Of a stretch of DNA of 64,000 nucleotides, positions 16,875 through 25,655 are shown piece after piece. Source of the DNA: HGM13233 sp964478515 (GTDB taxonomy: Bacteria > Bacillota > Clostridia > Oscillospirales > Ruminococcaceae); NCBI GenBank assembly GCA_964478515.1, contig CAYZIL010000009.1, positions 3,007 through 67,006 of the forward strand, written 5' to 3'. Under the pieces are notes generated by a model. It was given only the letters and a program-made list of their open reading frames with translations. It ran no database searches and had not been told where the DNA came from. The translations under genes and the position numbers were made by a program. The stretch's first letter is position 1. Every line of letters begins with the position of its first letter.

Positions 16875-17321
16875 TTAATAGTAGAACGCCCCGCTGTTTT
16901 CGAGTTCGCCCATTATCTCTTCGCCCTCAAGCGCCACATTGTAAGGGGTAATAATAAAGGTTGAGTTGGCGACGCGCTTGATGTTGCCGTTGAGCGCGTA
17001 GGCAACGCCGGCGAGAAAATCGACCATGCGGCGAGCGACGTCCTTGTTGGTCGACTCTAGATTGAGCACGACAGAGCGCTTGCTTATAAGCTTGTCGGCG
17101 ATGCCGAGCGACTCCTCGTAGTTCTCCGGTTTGACCAGCACAACTTCCAGCTTAGTGGTGGTGTTGATGTTTACTACCTTGTCCTCGCGCGCAGACTTTT
17201 TGGGTGTTTTTTCCTTCTTGGGCTTGGGCATAACGTCCTCGTCCTGAAGTTCCTCCTGCTCGTCCTGCTCCTCGTCTACGCCAAAACCCAGCATATCGGC
17301 TATGTTATCAAAAAAGCTCAT
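16875..17321 (-). CDS. sepF: Cell division protein SepF
   Basis: A 148-residue protein: an N-terminal amphipathic membrane-binding helix (MSFFDNIADMLGFG), an acidic then basic linker to about residue 50, and a C-terminal SepF domain (VVLVKPENYEESLGIADKL, then VVLNLESTNKDVARRMVDFL and TFIITPYNV). SepF tethers FtsZ filaments to the membrane and shapes the septum. It ends with TAA at 16875-16877, close to or overlapping the real ylmH start. The Bacillus neighbours ylmE and ylmG are absent here. Confidence 0.93.
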   Translation of the reverse strand: MSFFDNIADMLGFGVDEEQDEQEELQDEDVMPKPKKEKTPKKSAREDKVVNINTTTKLEVVLVKPENYEESLGIADKLISKRSVVLNLESTNKDVARRMVDFLAGVAYALNGNIKRVANSTFIITPYNVALEGEEIMGELENSGAFYY

Positions 17322-17375
17322 CGTTCAATTCCCTTTCTAATAAATATTAATATCTGAGTGGTTACATGTCAACAC

Positions 17376-18587
17376 TCAGTTAAGTTCCTTACCGACATAA
17401 AGGTCGCTGCCCTCGGTAATTATTTCGTCGTAAAGTTCCAAAGCGTTGCTCGTAGTGCTGCTGTCGGAGCAAATTACGTATTCGTCTGTCTCGTATATCG
17501 GCTCAACTACGCGAAAGCGCACGACGTCGCCGTATTTTATGTAGACTCCCATGACGCCGTCCTCGTAACGCAGCGCGGCGCGCGGCAACCTAATACCGCT
17601 GTACTCGCTGAAACGGATAGTCGCGTTGTCGAGCCGCAGTGACGCCGTGCTGCTGTTAAAATAGTCGCAGCTGAATATCACTAACGTGCGGTTCAAAGAC
17701 TCGTCGGTAACTATGCGTTCCACCGTCGCCAGTAAGTCTGTGACGCCGGCATAATTGAAATCGAGGTCTACTCTTACCCCTTCCGAAAAGCGGTCGGCAT
17801 ATTGCGAGTCAATTATTGCCGCGTAATACCACTCGTAATCGGACACAAGCTTAAATTGATTGGTCGTCACCGGCAGTGTTTCCAGCAGTGACACCATATC
17901 CCCGACCGAGATGTCCAGCGCCGCGTCTTTGTTAATAAGCGTTTCAAACCCGTCGGTATGCGTGATAAAATAACCGGTCTGGGGCGCGTAGATGCTGCTT
18001 GTTGCCGGCACAACGGCCGCAGAAAGTTCCTCTATACGCTGTGTCAGCGCGGCTATGCGCTCGGTAAAATCGCTGTCGTTGTCTGTATATATGTAGACGG
18101 AGCTCAGCTCGCGAAGCGCGTCGGTACAAGCCGCTGAAAGCTCGGGCAGGCGGTCGTTGCCGGCACACAGCGCCAGTTGCGAAAGCGCCTCGTAAAGGTT
18201 GTCGCGAACGAGCGAAAACTCCGTTGTGCTCACACTGGAATTGCTTAGCTGTACAAGCGTCGCGCACATCTGCTGCAGACTTTCGAGCAGATGGTGTTCC
18301 TTGGCAGACTGGGCACTGTCGTAAACATAGGCAATTACGGCGCCCTTAGCAATTTTTTCGCCGTCGCTAATGCGGTAGTCAAAAACACCGGTCTCGCTGG
18401 TCTCGACGACTATTTCGTCGCGAACGGCAATGCCGACGCTTTCTATTTCGTCGCTGACGCTGTAGACTGTCGCTATTTCCGTTTTATAGTCGACGCTCAG
18501 CGCCCTTATTACCTGAAAGCAGACATACCCGACTATTGCCACAATTACCAGTACGGACAGTAATTCACTTGAGCGCTTTTTCTTCAT
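17376..18587 (-). CDS. HlyD-like membrane fusion/adaptor protein
   Basis: A 403-residue protein with one N-terminal membrane span (LLSVLVIVAIVGYVCFQVI), a lipoyl/biotinyl-like beta domain (VRDEIVVETSETGVFDYRISDGEKIAKGAVIAYV, here given in part), a helical hairpin around residue 95-195 and a second beta region. This is the layout of HlyD-type adaptors of exporters. No ABC or RND pump is adjacent; homologues occur in this hfq-sepF setting in Clostridia and their job is unknown. Its ATG lies inside the end of hfq (23-base overlap), so expression is coupled to hfq. A cell-envelope or division role is only inference from location. Confidence 0.72.
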   Translation of the reverse strand: MKKKRSSELLSVLVIVAIVGYVCFQVIRALSVDYKTEIATVYSVSDEIESVGIAVRDEIVVETSETGVFDYRISDGEKIAKGAVIAYVYDSAQSAKEHHLLESLQQMCATLVQLSNSSVSTTEFSLVRDNLYEALSQLALCAGNDRLPELSAACTDALRELSSVYIYTDNDSDFTERIAALTQRIEELSAAVVPATSSIYAPQTGYFITHTDGFETLINKDAALDISVGDMVSLLETLPVTTNQFKLVSDYEWYYAAIIDSQYADRFSEGVRVDLDFNYAGVTDLLATVERIVTDESLNRTLVIFSCDYFNSSTASLRLDNATIRFSEYSGIRLPRAALRYEDGVMGVYIKYGDVVRFRVVEPIYETDEYVICSDSSTTSNALELYDEIITEGSDLYVGKELN

Positions 18588-18822
18588 CGTTGTCGTCGTC
18601 GCAGTCGGCGATTTGGATATACTTTGAGGGAATTATTGTCGAGATGGCGTGTTTGTAGACTATATTCTGCCTGCCGTCCGTGTCCACCAGATTGACGGTA
18701 AAGTTGTCAAATCCCTTAACAACACCGCGGAACTGGTAGCCGTTGACAAGGTATACCGCCAGCGGTATTTTCTCCTTGCGCGCCTGGTTGAGAAAATAGT
18801 CCTGAAGGTTAACGTTCTTCAT
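18565..18822 (-). CDS. hfq: RNA chaperone Hfq
   Basis: An 85-residue protein with the Sm1 motif (VYLVNGYQFRGVVKGFDNFTV in pieces around residue 24-44) and Sm2 motif (IVYKHAISTIIPSK around residue 54-67, including the YKHA variant of the usual YKHAIS). The acidic C-terminal tail (DCDDDNDEEKALK) is longer than in Bacillus. Hfq forms a hexameric ring that binds small RNAs and mRNAs. AGGGAGG precedes the ATG. It follows miaA in transcription order, as in many bacteria. Confidence 0.95.
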   Translation of the reverse strand: MKNVNLQDYFLNQARKEKIPLAVYLVNGYQFRGVVKGFDNFTVNLVDTDGRQNIVYKHAISTIIPSKYIQIADCDDDNDEEKALK

Positions 18823-18879
18823 TTAGTCCGCCCTCCCTTTTTTATAAAAACATAATACCATATATTGTAGAAAAAAACA

Positions 18880-19824
18880 TCAAACTTTAAGTGATTTTAC
18901 AAACTCTTCACTGTCAACCGTTCCGTCCGGCAGCTTTTTTGCCGTTATTTTGCTGTTAATCCAACTCATTTGCCGCTTGGCATAGTGCCGGGTTGCCGTC
19001 TTTAGTTCGTTTATGCACTCGTCAAGACTGCTGTCTCCCTCAAAATAAGCAAAAAGCTCCTTGTAGCCGATTGATTGCAGTACCCCGCCGTATTCTGCGC
19101 GGCTGCGCCAGACGTCTTGCGCCTCGTCGACCAGACCATGTTTGACCATTTGCTCGACGCGCGCGTCTATGCGGCGGTACAATTCGGCGCGGTCGGTATA
19201 CTCAAGGCAATACACGTCTGCATCCAACGGGTTTGCCGCGTGCCGCGAGCGCTCGTTTTGTTCGCTGATTTTATAGCCCTCGCAGAGAAAAAACTCCAGC
19301 GCGCGCATGACTCGCTTAACGTTATTGGGGTGTATAGCCGCAGCGGCCGTCGGGTCGCAGCGGCACAACTGCTCGTACAATCCGGCGCCGCCCTCGCGCT
19401 CAAAGCGCTCGCGCAGCGCAGCGCGCACTGTCGGGTCTGCCGGGGAATCGGTAAACTCTATGCCGTCCAGCAACGTGCTGATATACAGTCCCGTGCCGCC
19501 GCATATTATCGGCGTTTTTCCGCGGGACCTTATTGACCTGATTGCCTCGCGGGCATCGCGGGCAAATTCCGCGGCGCTGTAGCTTTGCGACGGGTCGAGA
19601 AAATCCACCAGGTGGTGCGGCACCGCGCGCCTCTGCTCCGGCGTAGGTTTGGCTGTGCCGACGTCCAACCCGCGGTATATCTGCATGGAATCCGCACAGA
19701 CTATCTCCGCGTTCAATCTGCGCGCTACCGCGACGGCAAATTCACTCTTGCCTGTGGCAGTGGCGCCGCATATCACCAGCGCCGGCGGCGTTTTATTATT
19801 ACAGTCTGCCAAACTTCTTCTCAA
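18880..19824 (-). CDS. miaA: tRNA dimethylallyltransferase
   Basis: A 314-residue enzyme that adds a dimethylallyl group to A37 of tRNAs reading UNN codons. The P-loop GATATGKS is at residue 20-27, DSMQIYRGLDVGTAKPT follows, then HHLVDFLDPSQSYSAAEF and GGTGLYISTLLDG, all diagnostic. The start is uncertain between two in-frame TTG codons, 19824 (SD almost adjacent) and 19812; the gene overlaps mutL by up to 26 bases. Its partner MiaB, acting on the same nucleotide, is encoded upstream in the same operon. Confidence 0.93.
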   Translation of the reverse strand: MRRSLADCNNKTPPALVICGATATGKSEFAVAVARRLNAEIVCADSMQIYRGLDVGTAKPTPEQRRAVPHHLVDFLDPSQSYSAAEFARDAREAIRSIRSRGKTPIICGGTGLYISTLLDGIEFTDSPADPTVRAALRERFEREGGAGLYEQLCRCDPTAAAAIHPNNVKRVMRALEFFLCEGYKISEQNERSRHAANPLDADVYCLEYTDRAELYRRIDARVEQMVKHGLVDEAQDVWRSRAEYGGVLQSIGYKELFAYFEGDSSLDECINELKTATRHYAKRQMSWINSKITAKKLPDGTVDSEEFVKSLKV

Positions 19825-21664
19825 TCTCCTTTTCGCTCAGTTCGTAATAAACCGGTCTGCCGTGGGGGCAAAACTTCGGCAGCCAGCCGAAGATTATTTG
19901 CTGCGCAAGCGCCAGCAATTCCTCTGACGAACTGCGGTCGCCCGCTTTTACCGCTGCGCGGCAGGCCAGCGACTGAAACAGCCACGCTGTCTTTTCGTCC
20001 TTTAGCGCAGTTTTGTTGTCAGCCAGCTGCCGGGCGATATCTATTATTGCCAGGCGTGCCGCCGCCGCGCTCATAAACGCGGGTATGGCGCGCACAATTA
20101 CGCTGCCGCGGCCGAAATCTTCCACTGCAAAGCCGCACTTTTCGGCGACGTCGGCGTTTTGCAGCAGCGCGTCGGCCTCGTCTGAGCCCAACAGCACACT
20201 GAGCGGTTCGAGCAGCTGTTGGCGCTGCGACGCCACGTCCAGCTGCGAAAAGCGCTCAAAGAGAAGACGCTCGTGCGCCGCGTGTTTGTCTATTACGAAT
20301 GCGCGCTCGCCGAGTTCGGCAATGATATACGTCGAAAACAATTCGCCGCACACGCGCAGCGGCGGCGCTGGTGCCGCTTGCTCTTCGCCGCTCGCAGTGT
20401 CGCGCTTAACGCCTGTGCCGGCGCGCTGTTCCGGTACGGCAGGCTCGCTGCTTTCCTGCTGCTGCCTGAGCCGGCCGAGAATATCCCACTCGCTTAGTTC
20501 GTCGCCGCGGTAGGCGCCGCTGTATTCAAAAAAGGTGGGCTGCGACACGCTACTTGATGCTGGCTCGCTTTCGGCCGTTACTTTTGGTTTTGTCGCGGCA
20601 ATCTCCGCAGTTTTTTGCGAAACGCCGACCGCAAAGTCAGGCTCGTTTTGAGCGTTCTTTGCTGCCGCTGGTTCGCTCACCTTTTCAAACAGCGCCGCTT
20701 TGAGCGTCGCGTAGACCAGAGTAAACACCGCGCGCTCGTCAGTGAAGCGCACCTCAATTTTTGCCGGGTGAACGTTGACGTCGACAAAAAATGGGTCCAC
20801 CTTCAGCATGAGCACATAGGCGGGATACGCGCCCTTGCGCGCCAGCGAGCGGTAGGCCTCTTCCGCCGCGGCTATGACTGTTTTATTTTTTACAAACCTG
20901 CCGTTGACAAAAAAGTACTGGAAGCCGCGGCTGGCACGCGCCGCTTGCGGCAAACAAATATAGCCGCTGATTTCCATGCCGCGCTGCTCGCCGCAAACGG
21001 GAATAAACGCGTCGCACAGTTCGCGCGGTAAAAGACTGAACGCGGCCGAAAAGAGCTTGCCGTCACCGGGCGTCGACAGCACCTCACGGGAGTCGCGAAC
21101 CAATTTGAATGCCACTTCGGGGTGGGCGAGCGCCTGCTGTTCGAGCACTGTCTGCACTGCGTTTCCCTCAGAGACATCTTTTTTGAGAAATTTCATCCGC
21201 GCCGGCGTGTTGTAAAAAATATCGTTTACGACAACTGTCGTACCCTCAGGCCCCGCAGCCTCGCCAAGACTGACGCGCTCGCCGCCGTTAAGCTCCAAGC
21301 GTGTTGCGGCCACCGCGCCCGGCGTTTTGCTTAAAAAAACCACCCGGCTAACCGAGGCGATAGAGGGCAGCGCCTCGCCGCGAAAGCCGAGTGTCTCAAT
21401 GCGCTCAAGATCACTCTGCGAGCTTATTTTACTCGTGGCGTGGCGCAAAAACGCCGTCGGCACATCCTCGCTCGCAACGCCGCAGCCGTTGTCGGTAACG
21501 CGAATTGACGAAATGCCGTTTTTTACAAGTTCCACTGTCACCTTTGTGGCGCCGGCGTCTACGGAGTTTTCCACCAGTTCCTTAACCACCGACGCCGGTC
21601 TTTCCACTACTTCTCCGGCAGCAATAAGCTCGCTTGTGTGTTTGTCGAGAAGGTTAATTTTCAT
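19799..21664 (-). CDS. mutL: DNA mismatch repair protein MutL
   Basis: A 621-residue GHKL ATPase. The N-terminal ATPase shows ELVENSVDAGAT, DNGCGV and GFRGEALPSI; a variable linker rich in Ser/Glu spans about 335-430; the C-terminal dimerisation domain carries DKHAAHERLLFERF, the metal-dependent endonuclease motif (DxHAx2Ex4E type) found in species lacking MutH. ATG at 21664 overlaps the mutS stop (ATGA), and the 3' end overlaps miaA. Confidence 0.96.
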   Translation of the reverse strand: MKINLLDKHTSELIAAGEVVERPASVVKELVENSVDAGATKVTVELVKNGISSIRVTDNGCGVASEDVPTAFLRHATSKISSQSDLERIETLGFRGEALPSIASVSRVVFLSKTPGAVAATRLELNGGERVSLGEAAGPEGTTVVVNDIFYNTPARMKFLKKDVSEGNAVQTVLEQQALAHPEVAFKLVRDSREVLSTPGDGKLFSAAFSLLPRELCDAFIPVCGEQRGMEISGYICLPQAARASRGFQYFFVNGRFVKNKTVIAAAEEAYRSLARKGAYPAYVLMLKVDPFFVDVNVHPAKIEVRFTDERAVFTLVYATLKAALFEKVSEPAAAKNAQNEPDFAVGVSQKTAEIAATKPKVTAESEPASSSVSQPTFFEYSGAYRGDELSEWDILGRLRQQQESSEPAVPEQRAGTGVKRDTASGEEQAAPAPPLRVCGELFSTYIIAELGERAFVIDKHAAHERLLFERFSQLDVASQRQQLLEPLSVLLGSDEADALLQNADVAEKCGFAVEDFGRGSVIVRAIPAFMSAAAARLAIIDIARQLADNKTALKDEKTAWLFQSLACRAAVKAGDRSSSEELLALAQQIIFGWLPKFCPHGRPVYYELSEKEIEKKFGRL

Positions 21665-24258
21665 GATTCACCGTTCACCTTGTTGATGAGTTCGTCCAGC
21701 TTGTACATTGCCTCAATAGGCGTCAGATTTTCCACCGAGAGCGATTTCAGCTCGCTGAGCGCCGCGCGTTCGGGTTCACTTATTTCGGCACGGTTATACA
21801 CCCGCGGCGCCCGCGGCGCGCCAGTGTCGCTGTCAAGCCTTGCAAGTATCTCTTTGGCGCGGTCAATGACCGGCTGCGGCACGCCGGCAAGCTTGGCGAC
21901 TTCAATGCCATAGCTGTCGTCTGCCGGGCCGCAAACGATGCGCCGCAGAAATAATATGTCGTCGCCGCGTTTCTTTGCGGCGATATTGTAATTTTTGATG
22001 TGCGCGCTTTCCGACTGCATGTCGGTAAGCTCATGGTAGTGCGTGGCAAAAATCGTTTTGCACTTTAGATTTGAGTCTATATATTCCAGCACGGCGCGCG
22101 CTATACTCATGCCGTCGTATGTGGACGTGCCCCGCCCTATTTCGTCGAGAATCAACAGGCTTTTCGGCGTGGCGTTTTGCAGTATTTCGGCAACCTCGTT
22201 CATTTCGACCATGAATGTGCTGCGGCCGGAAAATATATCGTCTGAGGCGCCGACGCGGGTAAATATGCTGTCCACAATACCGATATTGGCGGAATTAGCC
22301 GGCACGAAGCAGCCAATTTGCGCCATCAGCACAATCAGCGCCGTCTGCCGCATAAATGTAGATTTTCCGGCCATGTTCGGGCCGGTAACAATATTTATTA
22401 GATTTTCCACGCCGTCAAGCAGGCAGTCGTTGGGCACGAAAAGCTCGCTGCTTTGCAAGCGCTCCACGACAGGGTGACGGCCGCCGATTATTTCCACGCG
22501 GTCGCTGTCGTTGACTCGCGGCCGGCAGTAATTGTTGCGCAGCGAAACGTCGGCAAAGCCGCAGGCGACGTCAAGCTCCGCCACGGCGCGCGCCGTCTGC
22601 TGCACCAGTGCCAGCTGACGGGCTATCTGCTCACGCAGCTGTTCGAATATTTCCCGCTCCAGCGACAGCAGTCGCTCACTGGCGCCGTTTATTTTGTCCT
22701 CAAGCTGTTTGAGGTCCTCGGTTATGTAGCGCTCGCCGCTTGCAATAGTCTGCTTGCGCACAAAGCTCTGCGGTACCAGCGGCACGCTGCCTTTCGAAAC
22801 TTCAATATAATAGCCGAAAACCCGGTTGTAGCCTATCTTCAGCTGCTTTATGCCCGTCTCGTCGCGAAGCTTCTGCTCGAGAGTAGCCAAATACTTTTTA
22901 GTGTTTCGGACAATATCGCGCAGCTCGTCGACATTCGCGTCACAGCCGCCGCGAATATAGCCGCCCTCCTTCATAAGTGCCGGGGGCTGCTCTTCTATGG
23001 TTTTTTCTATGCCCTGGCGAATGTCGTCCAAAGCGTCGATGCGGCGGTCGGCGCCGCGCAAAAAAGCGCACTTGAAGCTTTTGGTAAAGTTTTTCACCAG
23101 CCGCAAATTTTGCGCGCTGGCGGCAAGGGCGCGCAGCTCGCGCGGCGTGCAGGTGCCGTAAACCACCTTGGTCATCAGCCGCTCAAGGTCAAACACCCCG
23201 CCGAGTGCGTCCTGTATTTTGGCGCACTGCACGCTGTCGGCAAAAAGCTCGGTGCAGGCGTCGAGCCGCGCGTCAATTTCGGCAACGTCCAGCAGCGGTT
23301 TTTCTATGTACGTTTTCAGCAGCCGGCGGCCCATTGGCGTTTTGGTGCGGTCCAGCACCCACAAAAGCGAGCCGCGGCGCTCACGGCCCATCATTGTCTC
23401 GGTCAGTTCCAGGTTGCGCCGCGCCGCTGCGGAAACGCCCATATACTGGCGCGGCCGGTATCCGGACAGCTCAACCATCCTCGCCGCGCCGGTCTTCTGG
23501 CTCTCCTGCAAATAGCGCGTTAGCGCGCCGAGCGAGCGCACCGCAAGTCCGCGCTTCATCGCGGCAATTTTTTTCAGCTCCGCCGCCGCGTACTGTTTCA
23601 TAATAAAACTCTTCGCCGTTTCCAGCTGGAAATAGCCGTCGTAGAGCTGCTCGCCGAATATTTTAGCGCGCTCGCGCAGCAGCGCCGACAGCTGTGGGTC
23701 GGCGGCGACTGACGCCGCGTTGTATATTACCTCGCTGGGCGCAAAGCGGGAAAATTCGCCCAATATTACACCGGCGTCAAAGTCGCCTTCTGTGACGTCG
23801 ACACTGCCGGTGGAAATGTCGGCAAAGCACAGCCCGTACCCGCCGTCGCCGACAAAAAGCGACGCAATGTAATTGTTGCTCGCCTCGCTGAGCATGTCGT
23901 CGTCAATTACCGTACCGGGGCTGACGACGCGGATAATTTCGCGGCGCACAAGTCCCTTGGCCTTGGCCGGGTCTTCGGTCTGCTCGCAAATAGCAACCTT
24001 GTGGCCGTTGGCAATTAATTTTGCGAGGTAGCCCTGCACGCTGTGGTAGGGTACCCCGCACATGGGCGCGCGCTGCTCAAGACCGCAGTCGCGGCCGGTC
24101 AGCGTCAGCTCCAGCTCGCGCGAGACAAGCTCGGCGTCGTCAAAAAACATCTCGTAAAAATCACCGAGACGGTACATGAGAATGGTGTCGTTGAGAGTGT
24201 CCTTGACTTCAAAGTATTGTCTCATCATCGGAGAGAGCTTGCTGCGGTCTATTTCCAT
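21661..24258 (-). CDS. mutS: DNA mismatch repair protein MutS
   Basis: An 865-residue mismatch-recognition ATPase. The mismatch-binding Phe-x-Glu motif lies in YRLGDFYEMFFDDA at the N-terminus, and the ABC ATPase has Walker A GPNMAGKSTFMRQ near residue 615 and Walker B LLILDEIGRGTSTYDG. The ATG at 24258 follows AAGG by eight bases and sits two codons inside a GTG-initiated frame. It starts just after the miaB stop and overlaps mutL by four bases. Confidence 0.97.
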   Translation of the reverse strand: MEIDRSKLSPMMRQYFEVKDTLNDTILMYRLGDFYEMFFDDAELVSRELELTLTGRDCGLEQRAPMCGVPYHSVQGYLAKLIANGHKVAICEQTEDPAKAKGLVRREIIRVVSPGTVIDDDMLSEASNNYIASLFVGDGGYGLCFADISTGSVDVTEGDFDAGVILGEFSRFAPSEVIYNAASVAADPQLSALLRERAKIFGEQLYDGYFQLETAKSFIMKQYAAAELKKIAAMKRGLAVRSLGALTRYLQESQKTGAARMVELSGYRPRQYMGVSAAARRNLELTETMMGRERRGSLLWVLDRTKTPMGRRLLKTYIEKPLLDVAEIDARLDACTELFADSVQCAKIQDALGGVFDLERLMTKVVYGTCTPRELRALAASAQNLRLVKNFTKSFKCAFLRGADRRIDALDDIRQGIEKTIEEQPPALMKEGGYIRGGCDANVDELRDIVRNTKKYLATLEQKLRDETGIKQLKIGYNRVFGYYIEVSKGSVPLVPQSFVRKQTIASGERYITEDLKQLEDKINGASERLLSLEREIFEQLREQIARQLALVQQTARAVAELDVACGFADVSLRNNYCRPRVNDSDRVEIIGGRHPVVERLQSSELFVPNDCLLDGVENLINIVTGPNMAGKSTFMRQTALIVLMAQIGCFVPANSANIGIVDSIFTRVGASDDIFSGRSTFMVEMNEVAEILQNATPKSLLILDEIGRGTSTYDGMSIARAVLEYIDSNLKCKTIFATHYHELTDMQSESAHIKNYNIAAKKRGDDILFLRRIVCGPADDSYGIEVAKLAGVPQPVIDRAKEILARLDSDTGAPRAPRVYNRAEISEPERAALSELKSLSVENLTPIEAMYKLDELINKVNGES

Positions 24259-24261
24259 CAC

Positions 24262-25653
24262 TCACACCTTACCGAATAATTTGCGGTTTTCATACGACGT
24301 TACCGTCACCGTGCATGTGCCGCGCGGCAGCGGCTGCGCGCCGGGGCAAAAGACGACGGCGTTGCTGTCAAGCCGCACCGAATTACAGCCGTCGGCATAG
24401 CTTTCCGCCAGCCCGCGCAGCGTGCGGCCGACAAGCGCGCTGTCCGTTTCGGCAGAAATAGCGTCCTGCACGGCAGTCAGTTCGCGCAGCCGCGCCGCCT
24501 TTTCGGCGTGCGGCGTTTCGTCGGCCAGCCGCGCCGCAGAAGTCCCTGTGCGTTTTGAATAGATAAATATAAACAGCGAGCGGTAGCGGACTTTTTTGAC
24601 CAGCTTGAGTGTCTGCTCGAAATCGGCGCGGCTCTCGCCGGGAAAGCCGACAATTATGTCGCTTGTCAGCGACAGGTCGGGTATTTTTTTCCGCGCGTAT
24701 TCTACCAGCTCAAGATATTTTTCCGCAGTGTAGCCACGGTTCATTTTGCGCAATATGTCGTTGCTGCCCGACTGTACCGGCAGGTGAAAATGGCGAGATA
24801 TTTTCGGGTATTCGGCGATAGTATCTATTAATTTGCGGCTGGCGTCCTTGGGGTGCGAGGTCATAAAGCGAATGGTAAAATCGCCGGGCTGCTGCGCCAG
24901 CAAGGCCAGCAAGTCGGCAAAGTCGAGTCCCTCGCCGCTGTTTTTGCCATAGGAATTGACATTTTGCCCCAGCAGAGTTATCTCCTTGGCGCCGCCGGCA
25001 ACAATCTCTTTAAACTCTGCCAGAATGTCGCCGCTTCGGCGGCTGCGCTCGCGATGGCGCACATAGGGGACGATGCAGTATGTACAAAAATTGTCGCAGC
25101 CGTACATAATCGGCAGCCAGGCCTTTAGCGTGTCGTCGCGCCGCAGCGGCAGCTGCTCGACTATCTGCGCGCTTTCGGCGCCGAGCGTGTCAAACACCCT
25201 TTTACCCTTTTCCAGGCGCTCGCAAAGCAGCTGCGGCAACCGCCAAAGCGCGTTGGTGTCAAACACGAGGTCGACGTAGGGGTAATGCTGCTTAATTTTT
25301 TCTAGCACGCTGCTTTGCTCTACCATGCAGCCGCACAGCGCTATTATCAGCTTGCGGTTTTTCTCTTTCAGCGGCTTGAGCGCGCCGACGTTGCCGAAAA
25401 CGCGGTCCTCGGCGTGCTCGCGCACGGCGCAGGTGTTGAATACTATCATGTCCGCGTCAGTTTCGGCGTCGGCAACAACAAAGCCCGCGGCGACGAGAAT
25501 GCCCTTGATGCGCTCGGAATCGTTGACGTTCTGCTGGCAGCCGTAGGTGCGCACATATACGCGCGGCGCGCGCTCATAGCGTTCCGTAATGAGCCCGCTC
25601 AATTTTTCGCTGTTTGCGGCGTAGCTGCGCGCCGCGGCGTCGTTTTCATTCAT
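24262..25653 (-). CDS. miaB: tRNA (N6-isopentenyladenosine-37-C2) methylthiotransferase
   Basis: A 463-residue radical SAM enzyme converting i6A37 to ms2i6A37. The N-terminal MTTase domain has YVRTYGCQQNVNDSERI and two further cysteines (NTCAVREHAEDRVFG and ALCGCMVEQ) for the auxiliary cluster; the radical SAM cluster is in YGCDNFCTYCIVPYVRH; a TRAM domain closes the protein. The ATG at 25653 has GGAAGGTG eight bases upstream; an in-frame TTG at 25659 is less likely. The gene stop abuts the mutS start region. Confidence 0.95.
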   Translation of the reverse strand: MNENDAAARSYAANSEKLSGLITERYERAPRVYVRTYGCQQNVNDSERIKGILVAAGFVVADAETDADMIVFNTCAVREHAEDRVFGNVGALKPLKEKNRKLIIALCGCMVEQSSVLEKIKQHYPYVDLVFDTNALWRLPQLLCERLEKGKRVFDTLGAESAQIVEQLPLRRDDTLKAWLPIMYGCDNFCTYCIVPYVRHRERSRRSGDILAEFKEIVAGGAKEITLLGQNVNSYGKNSGEGLDFADLLALLAQQPGDFTIRFMTSHPKDASRKLIDTIAEYPKISRHFHLPVQSGSNDILRKMNRGYTAEKYLELVEYARKKIPDLSLTSDIIVGFPGESRADFEQTLKLVKKVRYRSLFIFIYSKRTGTSAARLADETPHAEKAARLRELTAVQDAISAETDSALVGRTLRGLAESYADGCNSVRLDSNAVVFCPGAQPLPRGTCTVTVTSYENRKLFGKV

Positions 25654-25655
25654 GC

